Part shown: positions 25,745 through 34,841 of the stretch, piece by piece
How positions within the stretch are numbered: the stretch's first letter is position 1
Layout of the letters: each line of letters starts with the position of its first letter
Assembly (NCBI GenBank): GCA_963665155.2
Contig: OY761986.2
Coordinates: forward strand, 1,364,001 to 1,428,000
Source: UBA1141 sp963665155
GTDB lineage: Bacteria > Chloroflexota > Dehalococcoidia > Lucifugimonadales > UBA3495
Direction of reading: 5' to 3'
Length of the DNA: 64,000 nt
The notes under the pieces: generated by a model
Databases searched by the model: none
Seen by the model: the letters and a program-made list of their open reading frames with translations, nothing else
What the model was told of the DNA's origin: nothing
Translations under genes and position numbers: made by a program

Positions 25745-26659
25745 ATGAAGATTGGGGCATTTCAGATTCACGAGCCGGTTCCTGAACTAAAAGACCCTCA
25801 CGTTTTCGCTATGGTGCGGCCATGGGTCGATGTAGGGAGCGTGGGAACGCTGACGTTGAACCGGTTAGAACGCTACCTGGGCTCCAAGGAGTTGGGTAAG
25901 CTGGATCGCCCAGGCGAATTTTTCGACTTCACCCGTTACCGGCCGACAATGCGCTTGGTGCAGGGAGAGAGGGAAGTCAAGATTCCTAACAGCATCATTC
26001 GTTATGCACAGACGGAGGAAGGACCCGATTACCTCTTTCTCCATCTACTTGAGCCCCACTCGAACGGTGAAGATTACACCGATTCCCTGCTTGAATTAGT
26101 CAATTATTTCAAAATCAAACGGTATTGCCGGATTGGGGCCATGTACGACGCTGTACCCCACACCCGGCCCTTGCTGGTAACTGGCACGTTGGGTAATGTT
26201 ACGATGAACCGGGAGGTGCCCAACTTTAAGGTCCGCAAGAGCACCTACCAGGGTCCGACCACAATCATGAACCTTCTGTCGGAAGGCATCGAAAAATCCG
26301 AGATCGAGTCTATAAACTTTATGGTCCACCTGCCCCAGTACGTTCAGCTGGAAGAGGACTACGCAGGGACTTCGCGGATGATTGAGGTCCTGTCTTCGGT
26401 TTACGATTCCATACCACAAGACTTGGCGCCCACCGGACGAGGGCAACGCCAGTACCGAGATCTCAGCGCCAGCCTGGAGCGGAACACGGAGCTTAAAGCC
26501 CTGATCCAGCAAATGGAAGCATATTACGATGCTCAGCTGGACTCGGAAGACGCTCCCACGGAACAGTCGGTCCCAACAGCCACCTTGTCACCGGAAATCG
26601 AGCGCTTTCTCACCGAACTTGGTGAACGCCTGGATTCCGAGGACGATACCCAGTCCTAG
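25745..26659 (+). CDS. PAC2 (proteasome assembly chaperone) family protein
   Basis: A 304-residue PAC2-family protein. The fold markers are the N-terminal VFAMVRPWVDVGSVGTLTLN, the central YLFLHLLEPHSNGEDYTDSL and VPHTRPLLVTGTLGNV, and the helix NLLSEGIEKSEIES. The last 60 residues are acidic and helical, an extension seen in actinobacterial-type members. PAC2 proteins assist proteasome assembly in eukaryotes; in bacteria the role is unclear. No proteasome genes are in the window. Confidence 0.8.
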   Translation: MKIGAFQIHEPVPELKDPHVFAMVRPWVDVGSVGTLTLNRLERYLGSKELGKLDRPGEFFDFTRYRPTMRLVQGEREVKIPNSIIRYAQTEEGPDYLFLHLLEPHSNGEDYTDSLLELVNYFKIKRYCRIGAMYDAVPHTRPLLVTGTLGNVTMNREVPNFKVRKSTYQGPTTIMNLLSEGIEKSEIESINFMVHLPQYVQLEEDYAGTSRMIEVLSSVYDSIPQDLAPTGRGQRQYRDLSASLERNTELKALIQQMEAYYDAQLDSEDAPTEQSVPTATLSPEIERFLTELGERLDSEDDTQS

Positions 26660-26814
26660 CTGGGCATCCCCCGTCCAATCTTTCACTGTTCCTGGCTTGA
26701 GGCCAACCCTTCCGCTTACCGCAACTAATGCCCCCACTAGCCACCGCATCCGCAACCAACACTTATTTTGCGGCATTCACGCAATAAATCATTTACGTTT
26801 TGGAGAGAGAAGCG

Positions 26815-27380
26815 ATGGCCGTGGTGGAGTTTATCCAACGGTGTCTGGACCAAAACCATCGTTCCCTTGTTCGCTGCCTTGATGGCCTCACCACCGACGA
26901 ACTCACATGGCGCCCGAACGCTCAGTGCATGTCAATCGGTTTCATAGCCTGGCACTGCGGCCGGGTAATGGACATGTGGATACAGGGGAGAATCAACGGC
27001 GTCCCCCAGTTGTGGGAACAAGGTTGGACCGACAAGATGGGCCGTTCCCCGCCGACCCTGCGGATTTAGGGGCTGGGTTAGGGGAGAAGGAGTTGAAAGA
27101 ATTCGTGGTTCCCTCGTTGGACTCGTTGTTGGCCTACGCTGAAGAAGCCCATAAGCACGCCATGGAGTTCCTAGAGGCAACGGACGACGACACACTGGAA
27201 AAACCCGTGATTATGCTCAGGGGGCACGAAATTAGCCTGTCTACCGTTTTCCAGCAGGTTATTTGGGAGTTTAATCAGCATGGCGGCCAGATGGCTTACC
27301 TTCGAGGCATGCAGCGAGGGATGGAGGACACAACATACAACGGCGGCGTGTTGCCGCAAGCGTCACCTAAGGTGGAATAG
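26815..27380 (+). pseudogene. DinB-family protein interrupted by a frameshift
   Basis: The N-terminal half starts at ATG 26815 (GGAGAGAG upstream) and reads normally to WEQGWTDKMGR (27045). One base is missing near 27043-27050 (CGTTCCCCGCC). In the next frame the protein resumes at PADPADLGAGLGEKELKEFV and runs to the stop at 27380. The intact paralogue that follows has WEQGWAGRFNRLPADPNDSG at this point, which fixes the break. DinB proteins are four-helix bundles with a three-His metal site. If the missing base is an assembly error, this is a normal 189-residue protein. Confidence 0.85.
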
Positions 27381-27413
27381 ATCGGGTGGTATAGGGTAGG
27401 AGCGAGGAGATAA

Positions 27414-27983
27414 TTGACGCTAGTAGAGTTTATCAAGCGGTCTTTGGAGCAACAATACGGGGCAATGGATCGAACGGTTGAAGGACTAGCTCAGAGCGAG
27501 ATAGATTGGTCTCCCAATCCCCAGGCCATGTCCATAGGATTCCTGGTGTGGCACTATGGGCGCACTTTGGACCGTTGGATACAAGCCCGGGCATTGAATA
27601 CCGTTCAGCTTTGGGAACAAGGCTGGGCCGGCCGGTTTAACCGGTTGCCAGCCGACCCCAACGACTCGGGGTACGGTTTCACCGGCCAGCAAGTGCAGGA
27701 GTTTCAGTCTCCCTCAGCTTCGGTCCTGCTGGAGTACGCCTTAGCGGCAAAAAGCAAAGCCTTTGAGTTTCTTGACAGTCTGGATGACGATGCCTTGGAT
27801 AGTGTAACGGTTACCAACCCCCGTGGAGGCAAGATCAGCCTGGCCATCATGTTCCAGCAACTGATATGGGAATTCAATCAACACGGCGGACAGATCTCAT
27901 ACATACGTGGCTTACAAAAGGGTCTAGAAGAACCTGGCTACTCCGGGGGAATGTTGGAGGCGCAAGCGAAAGATGCTGGATAA
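27414..27983 (+). CDS. DinB-family protein
   Basis: A 189-residue DinB/YfiT-like protein, paralogue of the interrupted gene 34 bp upstream. The helical bundle carries metal-ligand histidines typical of the family: MSIGFLVWHYGRTLD and IWEFNQHGGQISYIRGLQ. These proteins are thiol-S-transferase-like or stress-linked metal proteins of mostly unknown substrate. The start is TTG 27414 with GAGGAG upstream. It overlaps the next gene by 11 bp, so the set is an operon of two DinB genes and a dimeric-barrel protein. Confidence 0.85.
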   Translation: MTLVEFIKRSLEQQYGAMDRTVEGLAQSEIDWSPNPQAMSIGFLVWHYGRTLDRWIQARALNTVQLWEQGWAGRFNRLPADPNDSGYGFTGQQVQEFQSPSASVLLEYALAAKSKAFEFLDSLDDDALDSVTVTNPRGGKISLAIMFQQLIWEFNQHGGQISYIRGLQKGLEEPGYSGGMLEAQAKDAG

Positions 27984-28686
27984 ACAATTGCTCCTGATGG
28001 TTCAGGCCACCTGCGCTCCCGAGCACCTCGACGCATTTACTACGTGGTACAACAGCCACCTGCCCAATTTATTGCGAATTCCCGGTTATTTGTGGGCTCA
28101 GCGATATTTGGGTTTGGATGAAGAGAACCTTTTTACCGCCCTTTATGGAATTCGCAGCCAAGACGACCTACCCAACCTGCTCCAATGGGATGGCCCTGAT
28201 TTGCATTCCATTGCGGCCAGCGAGGTGGCCAATTGGCAAAAACTGGAAGGACTAACCGGACGCATCGGCAATGTGTACGAGCAGATTAGCGGCAGCCCTA
28301 TGCGGGATCCTTTGCTCCTTTCCGACCGGCCTTTGAGCCTGGTCACCGCCGACGTAGACCCGGCCCACGAAGACCAGTGGGACAAATGGTATACCGAGTC
28401 CCACGTGCCCAACTTGTTGAAGATTCCTGGATACGCGGTAGCGGGCCGGTTTCGCGTTTTGGACCATCCGGCGCTGGCATCTTATAACACCGGCCCCAAG
28501 TACCTGGCCCTGTACGAGTGTGACAACGAAGAAGTCTTGAATTCCTTGCGGCTGGGCGAGGAAATGCGCCCGGAGGCGCGAGCCGAGTTAGCACGGTGGC
28601 AAGACTATGGGGCAGTCCATGCTCGAAACTTCGGATGGGGATACCACAGGCTTATCTCCAAGCACTTCAAGTGGCGGGATAGGTAA
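27973..28686 (+). CDS. Tandem dimeric alpha-beta barrel (EthD/Dabb-like) protein
   Basis: A 237-residue protein with two homologous halves. The first has LLLMVQATCAPEHLDAFTTWYNSHLPNLL, the second has LVTADVDPAHEDQWDKWYTESHVPNLLKI (quoted here by motif: WYNSHLPNLL and WYTESHVPNLL). Each half is a ferredoxin-like dimeric barrel unit, so the chain forms an internal dimer. EthD and related proteins act in degradation pathways or bind heme or small aromatics. It is translationally coupled to the DinB gene upstream. Confidence 0.75.
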   Translation: MLDKQLLLMVQATCAPEHLDAFTTWYNSHLPNLLRIPGYLWAQRYLGLDEENLFTALYGIRSQDDLPNLLQWDGPDLHSIAASEVANWQKLEGLTGRIGNVYEQISGSPMRDPLLLSDRPLSLVTADVDPAHEDQWDKWYTESHVPNLLKIPGYAVAGRFRVLDHPALASYNTGPKYLALYECDNEEVLNSLRLGEEMRPEARAELARWQDYGAVHARNFGWGYHRLISKHFKWRDR

Positions 28687-28923
28687 GCGCGCTCAGCACA
28701 TTCGTCTTGATGCTTTTTCGCAGCGTGTGCTAGACTTCCTGAGCGTAGCAGATTTCGTAATATCGCCTGCATTATTGCTCCCATTAGTCGTTCTGCGGGC
28801 GAAGGACAAAATTACTCAGGCAAAGAGAGTCGCCCGGAGTAGCACTGTTTGCCCTGCCCCAAGTATTCAAATCCCGGCATAGCAAGTTTGTCGAGTCACA
28901 TTAGAAGTAATAGGACACTAGCC

Positions 28924-29934
28924 ATGACATCAGGCACTCAAAAAGGGACAATATTTTCGGGCATGCGGCCCACCGGAAAGCTCCATTTGGGAAACTACCT
29001 GGGAGCGTTACGAAACTGGGTTTCGCTACAACAAGAGTACAGCTGCATTTATTGTGCGGTGGACATACACGCCTTGACCACGTTGGAGGGCGCCACCGAT
29101 GTCGCTGAGATCAAGCCCAACATCCACGACATGATCCTGGACTGGCTTGCCGCCGGTATAGACCCGGAACAAAGCCTGGTATTCGTCCAGTCCCACGTTC
29201 CCGAAGTTATGACACTGCATACGCTCTTGAGCATGGTAACGCCCTTGGGCTGGCTGCTGAGAGTGCCCACATTCAAGGACAAAGTTCGTCAAATGGACGA
29301 GACCGAGGAGAGCGTCAACTACGGTCTGGTGGGTTACCCGGTGCTCCAGACCGCCGACATTATCCTTTACAAAGCGGATACCGTGCCGGTGGGCCGGGAC
29401 CAAGTGCCCCACTTGGAGCTTGCCCGGGAGATTGTCCGCCGCTTCAACAACCACTACGGCGAAACTTTCCCTGAGCCTCAAGCCAAACTGACCGAAGACC
29501 CTCTGATCCTTGGCTTGGACGGTCAGGGCAAGATGAGCAAGTCGCTGGATAATTATCTGGAGTTGGCCGCGACCGCCGAGGAAACAAGCAAGCGAGTGGC
29601 CACAGCCTTCACCGACCCACAAAGGCTGCGGCGAAATGACCCGGGCCGACCGGAGGTCTGCAACGTCTACTCCCTACACAAGATATTCAGTCCTGCCAGC
29701 GATATGGGCACCATTTACGACGAGTGCACTACCGCAACTAGGGGTTGCGTGGACTGCAAACGCCAATTGTCGGCTAGCATCAACGGCGACCTGGAGCCTT
29801 TCCGGGAGCGTAGGCGGGAGTACGAGGCCCGACCCGACTACGTCCATGACGTCCTGGCAGACGGAGCAAAGAAAGCCAGGGTCATTGCCCAAAAGACCAT
29901 CGAGGAAGTCTACAAAAAGATGGGCTTGACTTAG
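28924..29934 (+). CDS. trpS: Tryptophan-tRNA ligase
   Basis: A 336-residue class Ic synthetase starting at ATG 28924. The HIGH-like motif is PTGKLHLGNYLG, and the KMSKS motif is in GKMSKSLDN. Other family marks are YCAVDIHALTT, VGYPVLQTADIILYKAD and VPVGRDQVPHLELAREI. It charges tRNA-Trp. I looked for a T-box leader in the 235 bp upstream and saw none. The TAG stop lies inside the first unit of a 7-bp tandem repeat, which continues into the end of the convergent gene. Confidence 0.96.
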   Translation: MTSGTQKGTIFSGMRPTGKLHLGNYLGALRNWVSLQQEYSCIYCAVDIHALTTLEGATDVAEIKPNIHDMILDWLAAGIDPEQSLVFVQSHVPEVMTLHTLLSMVTPLGWLLRVPTFKDKVRQMDETEESVNYGLVGYPVLQTADIILYKADTVPVGRDQVPHLELAREIVRRFNNHYGETFPEPQAKLTEDPLILGLDGQGKMSKSLDNYLELAATAEETSKRVATAFTDPQRLRRNDPGRPEVCNVYSLHKIFSPASDMGTIYDECTTATRGCVDCKRQLSASINGDLEPFRERRREYEARPDYVHDVLADGAKKARVIAQKTIEEVYKKMGLT

Positions 29935-29953
29935 CGGTCAGCGGTCAGCGGTC
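29933..29953. repeat. 7-bp tandem repeat AGCGGTC
   Basis: Three exact copies plus a fourth, imperfect one (AGCGGGTC). It overlaps the trpS stop codon on one side and contains the stop codon of the convergent LLM gene on the other. Confidence 0.85.
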
Positions 29954-30691
29954 AGCGGGTCCATCCCCCGTGACTTCGCTGAAGTTTACCCGGAAGCTCA
30001 TCCGAGTAGAGGGCGGGTCTTGACGGCCGATCTTCTCACAGGCCTGATTTAGATAACCCCGAAGTTTGATAAGTTCGTCCAAAGGCGTCGGAGTCGGCTG
30101 CCACACCTGAGCGAATGCGGCAGCGCGGCGAAGAGAAGGGCGACTTGAGCCACCAATCCAGATTGGCGGATGGGGCTGTTGCAAAGGCTTTGGGCTGACG
30201 TGCATCTTCTCGAAGTCGAAAAACCGGCCATGAAAGCTGGTCTCTCCAGGGGACCAGCAAGCCTGCCACAACCGCAAATACTCGTCGGTGCGGGCACCCC
30301 GTTCGTGAAATGGCACACCCAAGGCGGCGAACTCGGCCTCATTCCAGCCGGAGCCCACACCGGCGATTACCCGGCCACCAGACATTTGGTCGAGAGTAGC
30401 GATCATCTTGGCAGTAGCGATGGGGTTGCGGTAGGGCATAATTAACACCGAAAGCCCAAGGCGAATGCTGGTCGTGCGGGCCGCCACATAGGACAAGACG
30501 ATCAATGGGTCGTAGGTGTTGCCCCAAGACTCGACGATACGAGGCGGGCCGCCCACGATGATGTGGTCGTTAACCAGCACTGCGTCAAAACCAAGTTCTT
30601 CCGCTTTGCCGGCTGATTCTAGAATGGCTTCAGGTGTAGCCGGGAAACCCAAATAGTCTGCGTTGGGTGGGCGGAAAGAATATTGGACCAT
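29945..30691 (-). CDS. LLM-class oxidoreductase, C-terminally shortened
   Basis: A 248-residue luciferase-like protein: LGFDAVLVNDHIIVGGPPRI, IRLGLSVLIMPYRNPIATAK, TLDQMSGGRVIAGVGSGWNE and HPPIWIGGSSRPSLRRA. It is closely related to the intact 300-residue LLM protein at 59.2 kb. It stops at MSFRVNFSEVTGDGPADR, where that relative continues for about 50 residues including the last helix. The final residues and stop are encoded by the AGCGGTC tandem repeat. The loss of the terminal helix probably weakens folding or cofactor binding, so this may be a decaying gene. Confidence 0.75.
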   Translation of the reverse strand: MVQYSFRPPNADYLGFPATPEAILESAGKAEELGFDAVLVNDHIIVGGPPRIVESWGNTYDPLIVLSYVAARTTSIRLGLSVLIMPYRNPIATAKMIATLDQMSGGRVIAGVGSGWNEAEFAALGVPFHERGARTDEYLRLWQACWSPGETSFHGRFFDFEKMHVSPKPLQQPHPPIWIGGSSRPSLRRAAAFAQVWQPTPTPLDELIKLRGYLNQACEKIGRQDPPSTRMSFRVNFSEVTGDGPADR

Positions 30692-30822
30692 CGGACCTCT
30701 CCGTATAAATCGAGGTGGCTCTCGGGGTTAGCGGTGACTCTACCCAATCAAATTAATACAAAGGGGGCAGAAGATCACCAACTAACCCCTGTCCAAGATT
30801 AGCTGATCCTTCGGGAACAATT

Positions 30823-30890
30823 CCGTTCGTGGTGAGCCTGTCGAACCATATATACGTGAAAGGCCCCTTCGACAAGCTCAGGATGAGCGG
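30823..30890. repeat. Hairpin-forming dispersed repeat (TTCGACAAGCTCAGG type)
   Basis: CCGTTCGTGGTGAGCCTGTC near 30823 and GACAAGCTCAGGATGAGCGG near 30871 are imperfect inverted copies of each other, about 25 bp per arm. Repeats with the core TTCGACAAGCTCAGGATGAG are familiar as intergenic repetitive palindromes in many environmental genomes. This copy sits between an LLM gene and the FAH gene. Confidence 0.7.
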
Positions 30891-30914
30891 ATGTTTCTAA
30901 CGGTATTCGGGAAC

Positions 30915-31844
30915 CTAGGCGCCAGGCGTGTATTTGCCGGAAGTCTGGACGGCTGTGCCTTCCAAGCCTTGCTCGGTCATTTCCAGCCGGGTAGTCCTAG
31001 GCCATGCGCGTTTCAGATCGTCCCTAACGTTGAAGCGTAGGGTATCCAAGCCCTCAACCGCCAACTCGATTTTGTCCCCATGTTGGAATGCGCTGAGACC
31101 CCTGTGGTTCGTACCGGTGGCGATTACGTCGCCGGGGTTCAGTTCATGTACAGAGCTGACCCACTCGATAATACGAGGAATCTGGTGGGCCATATCATCA
31201 GAATTGAAGTTCTGTTTCAGTTCTTCGTTGACCCAAAGCTTAATCTGAAGGTTTTGCGGGTTTGAGATTTCGTCTGCCGTTACCAGACAGGGTCCCATGG
31301 GCGCAAAGGTATCCCTGGATTTCATCTGATAGAAGGTGTTTCCCGCTGGCAGCAGACCACGGGCGGAACCGTCGATGAAGTTGAGATAGCCGAATACGTA
31401 GTCCAAGGCATCTGCGGCGCTGACGTTGCTGGCCCGCTTGGATATCACCAAAGCAATTTCCGCTTCGCCTTCGAAGATTACGGCGGGAACGTCGGGTAAG
31501 ACCATGGTGTCGCCGGGGCCTATCACGGTGCTGGGGAGCTTAAGAAAGGCGTTAATGGGAGCAGGCTCGGCTCTAGTCCCATCCTCCATGTAGTTAACTG
31601 CCATGCAGATGATGTTTGGGCTGGGCAGCGGCGACCTCAACCTGACCTGAGCCACCGGCACTCCCGTACCTTGGTCGACCGCTTGTTGTAGTCCGCTGCG
31701 GTGTTCAGAAAAATTCTCGATTAGCTTGTTGAGAAGGTCCTGAGGCGAGGTATGGTCGATGCCGCTGACGGCGCCGGTCAGGTCGACGACCGAATCTCCC
31801 TTCATGGCGCCAAGCTTGAAATCGTCGTAGAATACTAGCTTCAT
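30915..31844 (-). CDS. Fumarylacetoacetate hydrolase (FAH) family protein
   Basis: A 309-residue FAH-fold enzyme. The acidic metal ligands are seen in VIFEGEAEIALVISKRASNV, then FGYLNFIDGSARGLLP and MKSRDTFAPMGPCLVT, with GDVIATGTNHRGLS near the end. Such enzymes cleave or decarboxylate acylpyruvates and homoprotocatechuate-pathway intermediates with Mg or Mn. The C-terminal 30 residues (WPRTTRLEMTEQGLEGTAV) extend beyond the core. GGAGGGAAC precedes the ATG. Confidence 0.88.
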   Translation of the reverse strand: MKLVFYDDFKLGAMKGDSVVDLTGAVSGIDHTSPQDLLNKLIENFSEHRSGLQQAVDQGTGVPVAQVRLRSPLPSPNIICMAVNYMEDGTRAEPAPINAFLKLPSTVIGPGDTMVLPDVPAVIFEGEAEIALVISKRASNVSAADALDYVFGYLNFIDGSARGLLPAGNTFYQMKSRDTFAPMGPCLVTADEISNPQNLQIKLWVNEELKQNFNSDDMAHQIPRIIEWVSSVHELNPGDVIATGTNHRGLSAFQHGDKIELAVEGLDTLRFNVRDDLKRAWPRTTRLEMTEQGLEGTAVQTSGKYTPGA

Positions 31845-32202
31845 GTTCCCTCCAGTCTATGGCTGAATAATTTAGATTCTCTTCAATCAAAATCTAAGAT
31901 TCGAAATCCAACATTGGCATGATAATCAAGGGAAGTCCGAGTGGCAAGTTTTTCTCGCTTGCAGCGAAGAAATGCCCATCAACGATTTGAAAACCTTATG
32001 AAGCAGGCAAACTCGACCAGGGGAATCCTCCCTACGGTGCGCCTGGGCACATGAGGATGCAACTAGAAATTGGTCACCTTCGGGTAGCCAGTTAGGCCCC
32101 AAAACAAATCACTCAGTCGGCCCAACGATACGAGATCTGACCGGTAATTCCCTGTAATCCCCGTAGTCCAATGAACCAAGCGGAAATTAGGAGGACCCGA
32201 TC
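31845..32202. promoter_or_regulatory. Divergent promoter region with an inverted repeat
   Basis: This 358-bp stretch lies between the divergent FAH and inositol-monophosphatase-like genes. TTAGATT (31872-31878) and AATCTAA (31891-31897) form a 7-bp inverted repeat with 12-bp spacing, close upstream of the FAH start, a plausible operator. No gene is seen. Confidence 0.35.
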
Positions 32203-33030
32203 ATGACCCAAGCGTCCCAAGAACAGCCTCCCCGGTCAAAGTCCGGCAAGACAGCCCTTGAAGTATCCATGGAGGCCGCCAGATTGGCTGGCGACATCAT
32301 TCGAGCGCGGTTCAAAACCTCGAAAGAAATCAACTTCAAAGGCCGGAAGGACATCGTAACCGATGTCGACTTGGCGGCGGAAAAAGCCATCCTGGGGTTG
32401 CTACAGGAAGAGTTCCCCGATTTCGGCGTCTTGGCCGAAGAGTCCAAACCCTTGGAAACCGAGTCCCCCTTCACATGGGTGGTTGACCCGCTGGACGGTA
32501 CGCGCAACTACGCCGCTGGGGTGCCTCACTTCTGTACCGTGGTGGCGCTTTCCTACGGTGACAAACCGGTTGTGGGTGTTACATACGACGCCATGCGAGA
32601 AGAGATGTTTACCGCAGAACAAGGAAAAGGCGCTTATTTAAACGGTGAGCGGTTGGAGATTTCCGAAAATCAGCGGGTTAGCGAAGCGCTCTTGTGTTTC
32701 GACCTAGGCTACGTTGATGAAAAGGCCGGGTTGGCCATCGACATGATTCGGTCTCTGTGGCCCGACATGATTAGCATGCGGTTGATGGGTTCATCGGCCT
32801 TGGGGGTGGCCTACGCCGCCGCCAACCGCGTTGACCTTTACTTCCACCATTCCCTCTCCCCCTGGGACGTCGCTTCGGGCCATGTTTTGGTCCGGGAGGC
32901 TGGCGGCGTGATCGTGGACAAGCAAGGCCAATCCGCTGACCTGCGCACACCCAGCATAATTGCGTCCAACCAGCAACTGGTCAACGATTTCCTGAAAAGG
33001 ACGGACGGTCATCCGTGGCGTTCGGCGTGA
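32203..33030 (+). CDS. Inositol-monophosphatase family protein
   Basis: A 275-residue member of the Mg-dependent, lithium-sensitive phosphatase family. Metal-site motifs are VLAEES (Glu near 79-80), WVVDPLDGTRNY (Asp95, Asp98) and SPWDVASGHVLVREAGG (third Asp). It could dephosphorylate inositol-1-phosphate, which would link to Ino1 at 54.5 kb, but the family also includes histidinol-phosphatases and fructose-bisphosphatases. AGGAGGACC precedes the ATG. Confidence 0.88.
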   Translation: MTQASQEQPPRSKSGKTALEVSMEAARLAGDIIRARFKTSKEINFKGRKDIVTDVDLAAEKAILGLLQEEFPDFGVLAEESKPLETESPFTWVVDPLDGTRNYAAGVPHFCTVVALSYGDKPVVGVTYDAMREEMFTAEQGKGAYLNGERLEISENQRVSEALLCFDLGYVDEKAGLAIDMIRSLWPDMISMRLMGSSALGVAYAAANRVDLYFHHSLSPWDVASGHVLVREAGGVIVDKQGQSADLRTPSIIASNQQLVNDFLKRTDGHPWRSA

Positions 33031-33095
33031 ATTCGGGCCAATAACGTAAACCCACTAACTAATTATCGGAGTTCACGACAAGGAGCCTAACAAAG

Positions 33096-33860
33096 TCAGT
33101 CCCTGAATGCCTGCCAAATTAGCAGTGGCCCTACGACCAGCAGAACGCAGCCCATGGTCTTGATTAAGGTGTCCAGGCTGACCTTCCCGGTGAGTCTCCG
33201 TAGTAGCTGCCAACCATGGCCCCGGCGCCCATCATGGCCAACAACGGGTACGCACCACATGGCCCACCCAGCCCACCGACCCCATGATGAACCCTATGAA
33301 CAAGTTTGTGCCTGCGGCAATTCGCGGGTCAACCCGGAGGATTCTGATTAGGGCCGGAAGTCTGATGCTGCCCAGGATTAGGCCCACAGCCCCGCCCAGC
33401 AGGCCAATGGAAAACCCTGCGCTGGCCTCCAATATGTTTCTGTTGCGGGTGAACAAGCCCGGCCCCAGATTCTGGCTGCCGGAAGACCCCGGTGCGCTTC
33501 GAAATCTGACCAGCAATTCTATCCCTTGCCAGGCACACGCTCGCTGCTGAAGCCACCGATGAAGGCGCCGATGAAGGCGGGTATCCCCATGACCAGCACG
33601 ATTTGCTTTGATACCCGCCCTTCCCGCCAATGGCGGATTGAGCCGGTCATGGCACTGAGGGCGCTGACAAAAATGTTGGTTCCTGCGGCAGTTGGCGCCG
33701 CCATTCCCATGAGGAGCAATGCGGGAAGGCGCATAGTGCCCAAGGCAAGGCCGACAAAGCCGCCGAGAACGCCCACGGCAGTGGAGACGAATGTTAAAAT
33801 CACCGCCTGCCAGACCGCGATGTCGGCACCCAAGCCAATAGCGTTGAGAGGGATGTTCAA
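33096..33860 (-). pseudogene. TauE/SafE-family sulfite exporter, three single-base deletions
   Basis: Read across breaks this is a full TauE/SafE permease of about 255 residues. Two homologous halves are visible: GGFVGLALGTMRLPALLLMG with AAGTNIFVSALSAMTGSI, and GGAVGLILGSIRLPALIRIL with AAGTNLFIGFIMGSVGWVGH. One base is missing near 33521 (AAGGGATAG), one near 33250 (GTACCCGTT) and one near 33201 (TACGGAGAC). Each can be restored by lengthening a G or C run by one. After the last break the tail KVSLDTLIKTMGCVLLVVGP follows to the stop at 33096. The first codon may be TTG 33860. Confidence 0.8.
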
Positions 33861-33952
33861 TGGATTTTGGTGACCTAGTGAATCAGCAAAATATGTACAT
33901 CACCAGTGACTATTGGTGCATCGAGTTCTGGCACGCACATAGCCTCAATTGA

Positions 33953-34237
33953 TTACCGACGGCATTGTTTTGCTGGGCTGACTCCACCCACACGCTCCAA
34001 CAGCCCGAAAATAGGCTCTCGCGTTCTGCGGTTAAACGACCCTCTTACTAGGCCTTGGCTAATCAGATCATCTAAACCCGAAGCCAGGTCAGGATCAGAC
34101 AGCCGAGTAACGCTACGCAGGTTATCCAGTGTTCGCCAGAGCCATTTTTTACTAGACAATGCAAGCAAAATCTTCTTCTGTTCGGGGTCATATCCTTCGG
34201 CTTCCCGACACCATCGGAGCCTATTTTCGATTGTCAT
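33953..34237 (-). CDS. Hypothetical small helical protein
   Basis: A 94-residue protein, unrecognised. The part from KKILLALSSKKWLWRTLDNL to SGLDDLISQGLVRGS looks like a winged-helix domain (helix, helix, LISQGLV wing), so it may bind DNA. Its start lies two bases after the stop of the membrane protein gene upstream, so the pair is an operon. Confidence 0.6.
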   Translation of the reverse strand: MTIENRLRWCREAEGYDPEQKKILLALSSKKWLWRTLDNLRSVTRLSDPDLASGLDDLISQGLVRGSFNRRTREPIFGLLERVGGVSPAKQCRR

Positions 34238-34239
34238 AA

Positions 34240-34713
34240 TCAGATCTCCGCCTCATTTTCTGCCGCCCTTAACAAGACCAGCCCCATCTCGATGGCCTCA
34301 GCTTCCTCTTCGGTGGGTTCTTCAGAACCCGCTATTCTGGCCAAGTGCCCCTGTGAGTCGGCCTGTGCCATCAAACTACCTAAATACGATCCAATGTATT
34401 CTGGAGGCGTTTTGTCTAAATTCTCTTGAAGCACACGGAAGTCCAAAGCTTGCTGACCGGTAAATGTTAAGAATGCAGGCTCTCTTATGTGCATGACCAC
34501 CAAAGCTAGTAATACCATGCCCAACGACCCCATGGCCAGCGCAGCCACGATGGTGGCGTCGGCGTCGGTAAACCCAGCCAGCGTGCCTAGAGCCGATTCA
34601 GCGAATGGGAGGCACGTTCCCAGGAACGCCAAAGGCTTGGTATTCGAATCCCCCACCCTTCCCCCATGTTGTGTTTCCAGAAAGAAGCCATTCCCCTCAT
34701 ATCCATTAACCAT
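34240..34713 (-). CDS. Hypothetical membrane protein
   Basis: A 157-residue protein, unrecognised. Residues 25-45 are moderately hydrophobic and 52-75 (ATIVAALAMGSLGMVLLALVVM) form a clear membrane helix. The rest is acidic and helical (PTEEEAEAIEMGLVLLRAAE). The first 25 residues may not be translated, since no good ribosome site supports the start. It is coupled to the small winged-helix-like gene downstream. Confidence 0.55.
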   Translation of the reverse strand: MVNGYEGNGFFLETQHGGRVGDSNTKPLAFLGTCLPFAESALGTLAGFTDADATIVAALAMGSLGMVLLALVVMHIREPAFLTFTGQQALDFRVLQENLDKTPPEYIGSYLGSLMAQADSQGHLARIAGSEEPTEEEAEAIEMGLVLLRAAENEAEI

Positions 34714-34841
34714 TTTAACTTGTACATGGGCCCAGAAAACTAACCCTCAGTCCGATTATGTGAAGACCATTTCTCCCAACAGCGAATCCGGGGCTGGCCA
34801 ACTCAACGCCGAAACGAGCCTCAACCTAATATCGGGCTGCC

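Noticed and set aside
28687..28923. T-box leader before trpS
   Set aside because: No T-box core sequence or terminator hairpin in the leader.
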